33,725 nt of DNA from positions 1-33,725 of the forward strand of contig JARKQF010000334.1 of NCBI GenBank assembly GCA_029973975.1, written 5' to 3'. The notes beneath the pieces are model-generated. The model had not been told where the DNA came from and searched no databases. It saw only the letters and a program-made list of their open reading frames with translations. Source of the DNA: Paludibacter sp. (lineage in GTDB: Bacteria > Bacteroidota > Bacteroidia > Bacteroidales > Paludibacteraceae). The position numbers were made by a program, and so were the translations under genes. Shown here in pieces: positions 1 to 6,300 of this stretch (positions within the stretch are counted from its first letter, which is position 1; every line of letters starts with the position of its first letter).

Positions 1-75
1 TGGATAGCCAGCTGTAAAATAAACAGAAAGTATATTTTTTCGCTTCCTGTCGAACAATTGATTGATTCTATTCAT
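1..75 (-). CDS. trpA: Tryptophan synthase alpha chain, 5' part only
   Basis: The first 25 codons of trpA run off the left edge of the window. They translate to MNRINQLFDRKRKN followed by ILSVYFTAGYP; the FTAGYP segment is the conserved first beta strand of the TrpA TIM barrel. The ATG overlaps the trpF stop as ATGA (75-72), indicating translational coupling. TrpA cleaves indole-3-glycerol phosphate to indole and glyceraldehyde 3-phosphate and passes indole to TrpB. It is the last gene of the trpBEGDCFA order seen here, so the pathway from chorismate to tryptophan appears complete at this locus. The rest of the protein is outside the window, so its integrity cannot be judged. Confidence 0.9.
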   Translation of the reverse strand, partial: MNRINQLFDRKRKNILSVYFTAGYP

Positions 76-701
76 AACGAGTTAAGCTGTTTGATAAATT
101 GTTGTAATAACTTATAACTTTTAATAGCCGGAGCAATTTCAAATCTGCTGTTTAAATCCACCCCCCTGAAAAGTGGATGATTTATTTTTTGTATTGCCTG
201 GACATCATCCGGACCAATTCCCCCACTGAGAAAAAAAGGTGTATTTCCATGGTAAGCATCCAGTAAACTCCAGTCGAATTTAGACCCTGAACCACCATAA
301 GATGCCGTCTTTGTATCGAACAAAAAATAATCTACCTGATCGTTATAAAGTAAAGTATCTTCGAAGTCTTCCGCGGCATAAATCTGAAAAGCTTTCAAAA
401 CCAATACACCTTTGTTTCTCAGAGAACGACACAGGACAACAGATTCTTCTCCATGCAGCTGCACGGCCTGTAATTCGTACAATTTGACTTTTTGCATGAT
501 TTCATCTTCAGTAGCATTGACAAAAACCCCGGTTTTTTTTATATTTTGTCCAAACCTGATATTGTTTATTATTGTAGGAGATGTCACATATCTTGAAGAT
601 TTTGGATAGAAAATTAATCCCAGAAAATCAGGGTCCAGGGTTAATATATCGCGTATATTATCCGGCTCCCGCATGCCACATACTTTAATCAAAACATTCA
701 T
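72..701 (-). CDS. trpF: Phosphoribosylanthranilate isomerase
   Basis: A protein of 209 residues, normal for TrpF, which isomerises N-(5-phosphoribosyl)anthranilate to CdRP in cytosolic tryptophan synthesis. The N-terminus MNVLIKVCGMREPDNI carries the KVCGM motif with the catalytic cysteine (residue 8). LFDTKTASYGGSG holds the expected aspartate, and FLSGGIGPDDV with GVDLNSRFE forms the phosphate-binding end of the barrel. GVDLNSRFE replaces the commoner VDVSSGVE, a mild variation. An in-frame ATG six codons upstream (719) is possible, but the shorter start fits the family. It follows trpC by 47 bases and overlaps trpA by four. Confidence 0.95.
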   Translation of the reverse strand: MNVLIKVCGMREPDNIRDILTLDPDFLGLIFYPKSSRYVTSPTIINNIRFGQNIKKTGVFVNATEDEIMQKVKLYELQAVQLHGEESVVLCRSLRNKGVLVLKAFQIYAAEDFEDTLLYNDQVDYFLFDTKTASYGGSGSKFDWSLLDAYHGNTPFFLSGGIGPDDVQAIQKINHPLFRGVDLNSRFEIAPAIKSYKLLQQFIKQLNSL

Positions 702-748
702 ACTATATTTTAACCACATTAGTCATACAAGCACACCTTAGTCAGAAC

Positions 749-1537
749 TTATTTTAACAATTCAAGCCTTTCGATAAACGTTCGTAAAGATTCAGCCGGG
801 TTAAGTTCTTTCATGAAGTTTTCGCCCATCAGGAAACCTTGATATCCTGACACTTTAAGCATATTAACGGTTTCCGGAGAAGAAATGCCGCTTTCGCTGA
901 TTTTGACAAATTTATCCGGAATCAATCCTGCTAATTCAAACGAAACATCCGTGCTCACCTCAAAAGTTTTTAAATTACGGTTATTCACTCCAACCATATC
1001 CACAAAATCATTGATATACACAAGTTCTTCCTTGTTGTGAATTTCAAGCAATACTTCCAGCGACAATGCTTTTGCCTGCCGGGCAAGTTCGAGCGTATCA
1101 CCCACAGTCAACGCTGCTGCTATTAACAGAATCACATCCGCTCCCATTGCTTTTGCTTCAAACAACTGATAAACATCTATCATAAAATCTTTACGCAGAA
1201 TGGGACAATGTACATACGGACGGGCAGCTGTCAAATCTTCAGAAATGCCACCAAAATACTTGCTGTCAGTCAACACCGAAATTCCGGCAGCCCCTGCTTC
1301 GTCGTATCCGGAAGTAACATCCACCACATCGGCTTCTTCGTGTATCCAGCCTTTGGAAGGTGATTTTCTTTTAAACTCCGCAATAACGCCCGATGAGGAA
1401 GAAGTCAACCTATCCTTCAGCGAAATACATTTTCTATTAAAATACGGTGCCGTACGCAAATCATCAATTGTCACCAGTTTTTTACGATTTGCAACTTCTG
1501 TTTTCTTATCTGCAATTATTTTATCTAATATGGTCAT
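749..1537 (-). CDS. trpC: Indole-3-glycerol phosphate synthase
   Basis: This 262-residue protein is a monofunctional IGPS that closes the indole ring by decarboxylating CdRP. Visible signatures are EFKRKSPSKG near residue 54 (catalytic lysine strand), ILRKDFMID (second lysine), GVNNRNLKTFEV and ISESGIS, in the order expected for the TIM barrel. Its ATG overlaps the trpD stop as ATGA (1537-1534), so translation is probably coupled. TrpC and TrpF are separate genes here, unlike the fused enterobacterial enzyme. Confidence 0.96.
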   Translation of the reverse strand: MTILDKIIADKKTEVANRKKLVTIDDLRTAPYFNRKCISLKDRLTSSSSGVIAEFKRKSPSKGWIHEEADVVDVTSGYDEAGAAGISVLTDSKYFGGISEDLTAARPYVHCPILRKDFMIDVYQLFEAKAMGADVILLIAAALTVGDTLELARQAKALSLEVLLEIHNKEELVYINDFVDMVGVNNRNLKTFEVSTDVSFELAGLIPDKFVKISESGISSPETVNMLKVSGYQGFLMGENFMKELNPAESLRTFIERLELLK

Positions 1538-2529
1538 GTGTTGTGGTTTAAAAATTTCCGAAACGCATTCATTGCCGCTCCATTTTGCAGGGATTCCATG
1601 GCTTCTGCCTTACAATCCTCGATTGATTTAAATGGGCAACGGGTTTGAATTGCAAGTGCTGCATTGATTATTACCGCATCTCTTTGTGCTGCCGTTGCCT
1701 TATTTTCAAGCACGTTCAGGAAAATTACCGCGGCATCCTGAACAATCTCACCTCCCCATAATGCCTGTTGCTCTATTTTATTAAAGCCCAATTCCTCAGG
1801 GGTATATACAAACTCGCCGGAGTTGTTTACAATTTTGGCCGTATTAGTCAGCGAGATTTCGTCGTACCCATCCAGACTATGTACAATTGTATATTGAGTA
1901 CCCAAGCGTTGATAAATATAACTATACAACCGCATCATTTTCAGGTTATAAACTCCAAGACATTGATATTTTGGCTGTGCCGGATTAATCAATGGACCCA
2001 GCATATTAAAAAATGTTCGAACACCCAGATTTTTCCTCACCGGCGCCACATGTTTCATGGCAGGATTGAAAACAGGTGCATGCAGATAAGCAAAACCCGA
2101 GCGATCCAAAGAATTTTTCAAAACTGATTCATCAGTAGTAAATTTCACTCCGAAATATTCAAGCACATTAGAGGAACCACTCACAGATGTTGCGCCGTAA
2201 TTTCCATGCTTGGCCACTTTATAACCGGCGCCAGCCACCACAAAACAGGCAGCAGTTGAGATATTGAAAGTGTTTTTCCCATCACCACCTGTTCCCACAA
2301 TATCCATAATCCCGAAGTCCGACAAATCAACCTTCACAGCCATGGAAAGCAGAGCTTCCCTAAAACCGATGATTTCATCCAATTCAATGCTACGCATCAG
2401 ATACACTGAAATAAATGCCGCAATCTGAGCCTCGTTGTACAGTCCAGCCGCCATATTGGTCATCACTTCTGTAGCTTCACTTCTAGTCAAAGACTGATGA
2501 TCAAATAATCTGTTTAATATTTGTTTCAT
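1534..2529 (-). CDS. trpD: Anthranilate phosphoribosyltransferase
   Basis: A protein of 331 residues joining anthranilate to PRPP. The PRPP-binding loop GTGGDGKNTFNIST (from residue 79) and the KHGNYGATSVSGSSN segment are diagnostic of TrpD. It is not fused to the TrpG amidotransferase domain, which is the separate gene just upstream. The start MKQILNRLFDHQSL fits the family's N-terminal helix, and the preceding bases (ATAAATAAAAAAC) are A-rich as usual in Bacteroidetes. The repeat that fills the trpG-trpD gap runs up to this start codon, so it supplies the gene's initiation region. Confidence 0.96.
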   Translation of the reverse strand: MKQILNRLFDHQSLTRSEATEVMTNMAAGLYNEAQIAAFISVYLMRSIELDEIIGFREALLSMAVKVDLSDFGIMDIVGTGGDGKNTFNISTAACFVVAGAGYKVAKHGNYGATSVSGSSNVLEYFGVKFTTDESVLKNSLDRSGFAYLHAPVFNPAMKHVAPVRKNLGVRTFFNMLGPLINPAQPKYQCLGVYNLKMMRLYSYIYQRLGTQYTIVHSLDGYDEISLTNTAKIVNNSGEFVYTPEELGFNKIEQQALWGGEIVQDAAVIFLNVLENKATAAQRDAVIINAALAIQTRCPFKSIEDCKAEAMESLQNGAAMNAFRKFLNHNT

Positions 2530-2632
2530 GTTTTTTATTTATGTCTAATATATCCCCCTCCAGTGAACTGGCAGGCTAGACAGGGCGCAAACATTGCGTC
2601 CCTACGCTTTCCGTTCTCAGCTATTCGCTAAT
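2523..2632. repeat. Intergenic palindromic repeat, copy A (trpG-trpD gap)
   Basis: About 110 bases that align with 3279-3397, at roughly 80-85 % identity by eye. On the minus strand the order is: a tract of GAATAG/GAGAACGGAAAGC-like units beside the trpG stop, an imperfect inverted repeat GTAGGGACGCAATG/TTTGCGCCC, a second palindrome around CCAGTTCACTGGAGG, then an A/T-rich tail ending in ATAAATAAAAAACATGAAAC, which contains the trpD start codon. It resembles REP-like elements. No open reading frame or transposase is associated with it. Confidence 0.75.
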
Positions 2633-2634
2633 AA

Positions 2635-3201
2635 TTACTGTTTCAACCAATTTTTCAACATATCTTCTCCTTCCGGGGTCAACACTGACTCCGGATGGAA
2701 TTGCACACCACGTACATCATACTGTTTATGCGCCAATGCCATGATCATACCTGATTCATCTACTGCTGTTATCTTCAGACAGTCCGGCAAAGATTCTTTT
2801 TCGACCGCCCATGAATGATAACGCCCTACAGTCATTTTCACCGGCAAATTTCTGAACAATACATCCTCTTTCAACACTTGTATTTCAGATGTCACACCAT
2901 GATGCACCTCCGGCAGGTTAATCAACTTACCGCCAAATGCTTCGGCAATAGCTTGTTCGCCAAGACAAATACCCAATATACTTTTATAATTGGCATAAGT
3001 TTTTATTAAATCCAATAGAATTCCCGACTCCGAAGGGATTCCCGGTCCCGGCGACAAGATTATTTTATCAAAACACCCGATATCAGCTAAAGCAATCTGA
3101 TTATTGCGGTGTACTTCAACATCATTATACCCGAGCTTTTTCAGCGCATGTACGATGTTGTAGGTAAAAGAATCGTAATTGTCGAATACTAATATTTTCA
3201 T
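2635..3201 (-). CDS. trpG: Anthranilate synthase glutamine amidotransferase component
   Basis: This 188-residue class I glutamine amidotransferase supplies ammonia to TrpE. The order of motifs is complete: SPGPGIPSESG (oxyanion strand, about residue 50), GICLGEQAIAEAFGG with the nucleophilic cysteine at residue 79, and GVQFHPESVLT with the catalytic histidine and glutamate. GICLGEQ in place of the commoner GxCLGHQ is a small variation also plausible for PabA; the position between trpE and trpD argues for anthranilate synthase, though a shared role with folate synthesis is possible. The start is preceded by an 11-base gap from a micro-ORF (3213-3260). Confidence 0.95.
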   Translation of the reverse strand: MKILVFDNYDSFTYNIVHALKKLGYNDVEVHRNNQIALADIGCFDKIILSPGPGIPSESGILLDLIKTYANYKSILGICLGEQAIAEAFGGKLINLPEVHHGVTSEIQVLKEDVLFRNLPVKMTVGRYHSWAVEKESLPDCLKITAVDESGMIMALAHKQYDVRGVQFHPESVLTPEGEDMLKNWLKQ

Positions 3202-3204
3202 ACG

Positions 3205-3260
3205 ATTAAATTTTATTTTTTAGTTGTCGTATGGAACTCTCGATGAAATAATTTAATCAT
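3205..3260. repeat. Dispersed 56-bp repeat, copy 1
   Basis: This stretch matches 21491-21547 with only about four substitutions and one single-base indel, in the same orientation. It begins ATTAAATT and ends near AATTTAAT, so it has short A/T-rich terminal inverted repeats, which may be chance. The core is AGTTGTCGTATGGAACTC. It lies directly upstream of trpG on the minus strand and contains the micro-ORF at 3213-3260. Confidence 0.75.
3213..3260 (-). CDS. Micro-ORF MIKLFHREFHTTTKK in the trpE-trpG gap
   Basis: A 15-codon open frame ending 11 bases before trpG. Its ATG overlaps the stop of a five-codon frame (3274-3257, MKFIK) as ATGA, and that frame overlaps a four-codon frame (3285-3271, MKRT) in the same way. 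A related frame, MIKLVHREFHTTT plus an extension, lies at 21479-21547. Over the shared 13 codons the differences are one replacement (F/V) and two silent third-position changes (CGA/CGG, TTC/TTT), a pattern compatible with coding; a single-base indel then changes the C-terminus. No function is recognised. It could equally be part of a noncoding dispersed repeat. Confidence 0.4.
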   Translation of the reverse strand: MIKLFHREFHTTTKK

Positions 3261-3278
3261 TTAATAAATTTCATGTTC

Positions 3279-3397
3279 GTTTCATATTTTTTATTTATAT
3301 CTAATATATTCCCCTCCAATGAACTGGCGGGCCGGGCGCAAGCATTGCGCCCCTACGCTCTCCACTTTCCGCTATTCTCTATTCGTTATTCGCTATT
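3279..3397. repeat. Intergenic palindromic repeat, copy B (trpE-trpG gap and trpE 3' end)
   Basis: Second copy of the element at 2523-2632. Its palindrome GGGCGCAAGCATTGCGCCC is cleaner (8-bp arms) than in copy A, and the CCCCTCCAATGAACTGG part is also conserved. The tract of ATTCGCTATT/ATTCTCTATT units reaches into trpE, where it encodes the final residues IANNE and the stop. The A/T-rich end carries ATGAAAC as in copy A, but here this opens only a four-codon frame. Confidence 0.75.
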
Positions 3398-4785
3398 TGT
3401 ATCGCTCGTTTCAACGCTGCCAGTTTATTATTCACTTCCTGCAGTTCGCTTTCTTCATCAGATTTCGCCACAACACCAGCTCCGGCCTGATAATAAAGGG
3501 TGTTTTGTTTGCTGACAAATGAACGAATGGTAATGGCCTGATTGAAACTCCCATCAAAACCAATATAACCCAAACAACCTCCGTACGGTCCGCGATCATG
3601 CGGTTCAATTTCATCAATCAATTGCATTGCCCTGATTTTGGGTGCGCCCGACAAAGTTCCGGCCGGAAATGTATCTGCAAAAAGTTTGATAACCTTGGTA
3701 TCCGGCCGGAGTTTTCCGCTGACACTTGATACCAGATGTAACACATGCGAATAATATTGTACTTCCCTGAATACTTCTACCTCCACATTTTCAGTATTAC
3801 GGCTCAGGTCGTTACGGGCCAGATCAACCAGCATTACATGTTCGGCATTTTCCTTTTTATCTTTGCTTAGTCTTTCAGCCAGTTCCAGATCTTTTTCATC
3901 GTCACCGGTACGACGAAAAGTCCCGGCAATCGGTTTGATAAACGCTTTTTGTTTTTTTCCGTCCACTACCAAATGTGCTTCAGGTGAAGAACCAAAAATC
4001 CGGAAATCCCCAAAATTAAAATAGAACAGATAAGGAGAAGGATTAACTGAGCGAAGTGTCCGGTACAACATAAAATCATCGCCCTTGAACCGCTGATAAA
4101 ATCTTCTGGAAAGCACTATCTGAAAAACATTACCCTTGTAACACTCTTCTTTGCCACGCGTTACCATTTTTCTGAAATCATCATCTGAAATATCGCATTT
4201 CTCTTCACCCACCGGCTGAAAACCAAAAGTGGCAACGTTATTATTCAACAGCACTTTCTCTATTACATCAATTTCCGATATATCTCCTTCCTGCAGGTTT
4301 TCAATGATGGTCAATTCATTGTTAAAATGATTGATCGCGATGATATACTTAAACAACACATAATGCAATCCGGGCATTGAACCAGGAACCGTTTCACGTG
4401 CATGAAGTTTCACATCTTCAAAATACTGAACCGACTCGTAGGAGGTATAACCCAACAAGCCATTGATCAGTCCTTTCTCTGTTGACTGCTGAATCAACTC
4501 AAACGATTTCAGAAAAACATCAAAACGATTTGCCACCGTCATTTTATCAACAACTTTCGTTTCAATCATCCGGCCATCCGGATATTCTTCTTTAATCAAA
4601 AAACGATTCACAGAAATCCCTCCAACAGGAGCAAAACCTATATATGAAAAACTATTTTCGGTTCCATGATAGTCCGAACTTTCCAGCAGCACCGAATTGG
4701 TATACAAATCACGTATTTTCAGGTAAATGCCCACAGGTGTCTGCATATCCGCCAGCATTTTCTTCGTATGTACGTATAATTTCAT
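3379..4785 (-). CDS. trpE: Anthranilate synthase component I
   Basis: This 468-residue enzyme converts chorismate and ammonia to anthranilate, with TrpG as partner. LLESSDYH (residues 33-40) contains the LLES element of the tryptophan feedback-inhibition site. The chorismate-binding C-terminal domain shows GNVFQIVLSRRF, IKPIAGTFRRTGDDEKD, ENAEHVMLVDLARNDLSR and the long AGTLSGAPKIRAMQLIDE to GGCLGYIGFDG block. The start at MKLYVHTKK is preferred over an ATG 14 codons upstream because it fits the family and has A-rich upstream sequence (ATTTTTATAGAA). The last few codons are formed by an intergenic repeat tract. It follows trpB by 56 bases containing a perfect palindrome. Confidence 0.96.
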   Translation of the reverse strand: MKLYVHTKKMLADMQTPVGIYLKIRDLYTNSVLLESSDYHGTENSFSYIGFAPVGGISVNRFLIKEEYPDGRMIETKVVDKMTVANRFDVFLKSFELIQQSTEKGLINGLLGYTSYESVQYFEDVKLHARETVPGSMPGLHYVLFKYIIAINHFNNELTIIENLQEGDISEIDVIEKVLLNNNVATFGFQPVGEEKCDISDDDFRKMVTRGKEECYKGNVFQIVLSRRFYQRFKGDDFMLYRTLRSVNPSPYLFYFNFGDFRIFGSSPEAHLVVDGKKQKAFIKPIAGTFRRTGDDEKDLELAERLSKDKKENAEHVMLVDLARNDLSRNTENVEVEVFREVQYYSHVLHLVSSVSGKLRPDTKVIKLFADTFPAGTLSGAPKIRAMQLIDEIEPHDRGPYGGCLGYIGFDGSFNQAITIRSFVSKQNTLYYQAGAGVVAKSDEESELQEVNNKLAALKRAIQIANNE

Positions 4786-4812
4786 TTCTATAAAAATATT
4801 TATTGTTATATT

Positions 4813-4840
4813 GTAGAGACATAGCATGCTATGTCTCTAC
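4813..4840. repeat. Perfect 28-bp palindrome between trpB and trpE
   Basis: The half-site GTAGAGACATAGCA is followed immediately by its exact reverse complement, one base after the trpB stop (4842). The RNA would form a hairpin of about 12 bp with a tiny loop. There is no T-run on the minus strand directly after it, so it is more likely an mRNA-stabilising or REP-like element than a terminator. The GTAGRGRC start is shared with the palindromes at 2603-2613 and 3335-3354, suggesting a related family. Confidence 0.8.
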
Positions 4841-4841
4841 G

Positions 4842-6029
4842 TTATTCGTTTTTCGGCATTTGTTTAATATACGTTTCCATATCCTTATCCCCTCTACCAG
4901 AAACCGTTAATACGACAACATCATCGGATTTAAAGTTTGATCGTTCCTTTTTCAGCACACCCAGCGCATGAGCCGACTCAATAGCAGGAATAATACCTTC
5001 GAGTCTGGTAAGTTCAAATGCCGCATCCAGGGCTTCATCATCGTTAATGGCATGAACCTTTGTCCTACCCATTTCAGCAAAATACGCATGTGCAGGTCCA
5101 ACACCCGGATAATCCAGCCCGGCTGAAATAGAATAAGGTTCAATAATCTGCCCATCCTCATCCTGCATCAACAAAGTTTTGAATCCATGTATAATACCTA
5201 CGGTTCCCACTTGAATAGTTGCAGCGGTTTCACCTGAATCAATACCCAGTCCACCTGCTTCAGCCGAAATAATTTTCACCCTTTCATCATTCAAGTAATG
5301 ATAATATGTTCCCATGGCATTGCTTCCACCACCTACACAAGCAATCAGGTAATCCGGATAATCCCGGTTTATCTGCTCCTTCAATTGTAATTTAATTTCT
5401 TCTGAGATAACCGATTGAAAATAGGCTACTATATCAGGGTATGGGTGTGGACCGACTGTGGATCCAATGATATAGAATGAATCCGGATTTGAGCACCAGT
5501 ACCGAATGGCCTCATTTGTGGCATCCTTGAGCGTCATATTGCCACTGGTAACCGGCTCGACTTTGGCGCCCAGCATATTCATTTTTTGTACATTCAAAAA
5601 TTGTCTGTCCACATCCGTCTTTCCCATAAACACGATGCATTCCATCCCCATAAGTGCGCATGCAGTTGCAGTTGCCACTCCATGCTGTCCGGCACCGGTC
5701 TCAGCAATGATACGCGTTTTCCCCATGCGTTTTGCCAGTAATATTTGACCCAGTGCATTGTTTATTTTATGCGACCCGGTATGATTCAAATCTTCTCTTT
5801 TCAGGTAGATGTTTGTTTCGTATGCGGCTGATAGTCTTTTCGCAAAATACAAAGGAGAAGGCCTTCCTGCATAATGTTTCAGCAAATCGTAATATTCAGC
5901 TTTAAAAGCCGGATCTGCTTTCGCTTCATAGAAAGCAGCTTTTAAACGTTCAACAGAACCATGTAAAATCTCAGGAATGTAAGCTCCCCCGAATGTTCCA
6001 TAATATCCTTTATTATCCGGTTGATTCAT
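4842..6029 (-). CDS. trpB: Tryptophan synthase beta chain
   Basis: A PLP enzyme of 395 residues condensing indole with serine. [15 protein letters not shown] places the Schiff-base lysine at residue 88; [20 protein letters not shown] and the phosphate-binding GGGSNAMG are intact. The reading frame is open further upstream, but those codons cross the attenuator terminator, and the start at [15 protein letters not shown] fits the family. Both trpB and the leader peptide are preceded by the same initiation context, AATATAAAAATGAA. As the first structural gene behind the attenuator it is directly controlled by tryptophan supply. Bacteroidales trp operons commonly begin with trpB. Confidence 0.96.
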   Translation of the reverse strand: MNQPDNKGYYGTFGGAYIPEILHGSVERLKAAFYEAKADPAFKAEYYDLLKHYAGRPSPLYFAKRLSAAYETNIYLKREDLNHTGSHKINNALGQILLAKRMGKTRIIAETGAGQHGVATATACALMGMECIVFMGKTDVDRQFLNVQKMNMLGAKVEPVTSGNMTLKDATNEAIRYWCSNPDSFYIIGSTVGPHPYPDIVAYFQSVISEEIKLQLKEQINRDYPDYLIACVGGGSNAMGTYYHYLNDERVKIISAEAGGLGIDSGETAATIQVGTVGIIHGFKTLLMQDEDGQIIEPYSISAGLDYPGVGPAHAYFAEMGRTKVHAINDDEALDAAFELTRLEGIIPAIESAHALGVLKKERSNFKSDDVVVLTVSGRGDKDMETYIKQMPKNE

Positions 6030-6089
6030 TTTTATATTGAAATTAGAAGTAGTTTTTATCTTTTGCATACCCATTCGGGCTATATTTTC

Positions 6090-6134
6090 TTTAAAACAAA
6101 AAAGGCTTATCGTGAGTTCCGACAAGCCTTTTCA
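6090..6134 (-). terminator. Attenuator terminator hairpin of the trp operon
   Basis: On the minus strand AAAAGGCTTGTCG (6133-6121) pairs with CGATAAGCCTTTT (6112-6100) over 13 bp including one G-U, with a 7-base loop GAACTCA, and is followed by TTTTTTGTTTT. This is a canonical intrinsic terminator placed between the leader peptide and trpB. The loop and first part of the 3' arm (ACTCACGA, 6117-6110) are perfectly complementary to TCGTGAGT (6177-6170), which overlaps the leader stop codon, giving the mutually exclusive antiterminator. Confidence 0.88.
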
Positions 6135-6169
6135 AATATTGATTAATTTGATAAATACATGTTTATAAC

Positions 6170-6177
6170 ACTCACGA
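6170..6177 (-). promoter_or_regulatory. Antiterminator strand over the leader stop codon
   Basis: The octamer TCGTGAGT contains the TGA stop of the leader peptide (6174-6172). It can pair without mismatch with ACTCACGA at 6117-6110 inside the terminator. A ribosome that reaches the stop would cover it and allow termination; a ribosome stalled at the Trp codons, whose last base lies 18 bases before it, would leave it free. The switching logic is inference from complementarity and spacing. Confidence 0.7.
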
Positions 6178-6231
6178 ACCGAAATTCTGCAAGCGCCACC
6201 ACCAAGCTGTATTTACTAAATTCTGTTTCAT
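6172..6231 (-). CDS. trpL: trp operon leader peptide with three tandem Trp codons
   Basis: A 19-codon frame reading MKQNLVNTAWWWRLQNFGS, with TGG TGG TGG at 6204-6196. Tryptophan is the rarest amino acid, and three in a row in a short frame directly downstream of a promoter and upstream of a terminator and trpB is a strong signature of attenuation. Its start context AATATAAAAATGAA is the same as that of trpB. The predicted transcript start is about 13-15 bases upstream of the ATG. The peptide itself probably has no function; its translation senses charged tRNA-Trp. It is too short for ordinary gene finders. Confidence 0.88.
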   Translation of the reverse strand: MKQNLVNTAWWWRLQNFGS

Positions 6232-6250
6232 TTTTATATTAATTCGACTG

Positions 6251-6282
6251 CAAAGATATAAATGTAATTTTAATTACGCAAA
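6251..6282 (-). promoter_or_regulatory. Promoter of the trp operon
   Basis: TTTG at 6282-6279 and TATCTTTG at 6258-6251, separated by 20 bases, match the Bacteroidetes sigma-ABfr consensus (-33 TTTG, -7 TAnnTTTG). Transcription would begin around 6244-6246. The -33 element is only 18 bases past the infB stop, and no terminator is seen after infB, so some read-through from infB into the trp leader is possible. Confidence 0.82.
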
Positions 6283-6300
6283 TTTAGTTACAATTTTTTA

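Noticed and set aside
1200-1631. 143-residue plus-strand frame opposite trpC/trpD
   Set aside because: It is entirely antisense to two well-supported genes, has no family-like motif and no promoter.
6030-6125. Longer trpB reading frame beginning at TTG 6125
   Set aside because: These codons run through the attenuator terminator stem; the start at 6029 gives a family-length protein and the same initiation context as the leader peptide.
1-6282. Missing trpA
   Set aside because: The first 25 codons of trpA are present at 75-1, so the operon is complete but cut by the window edge.
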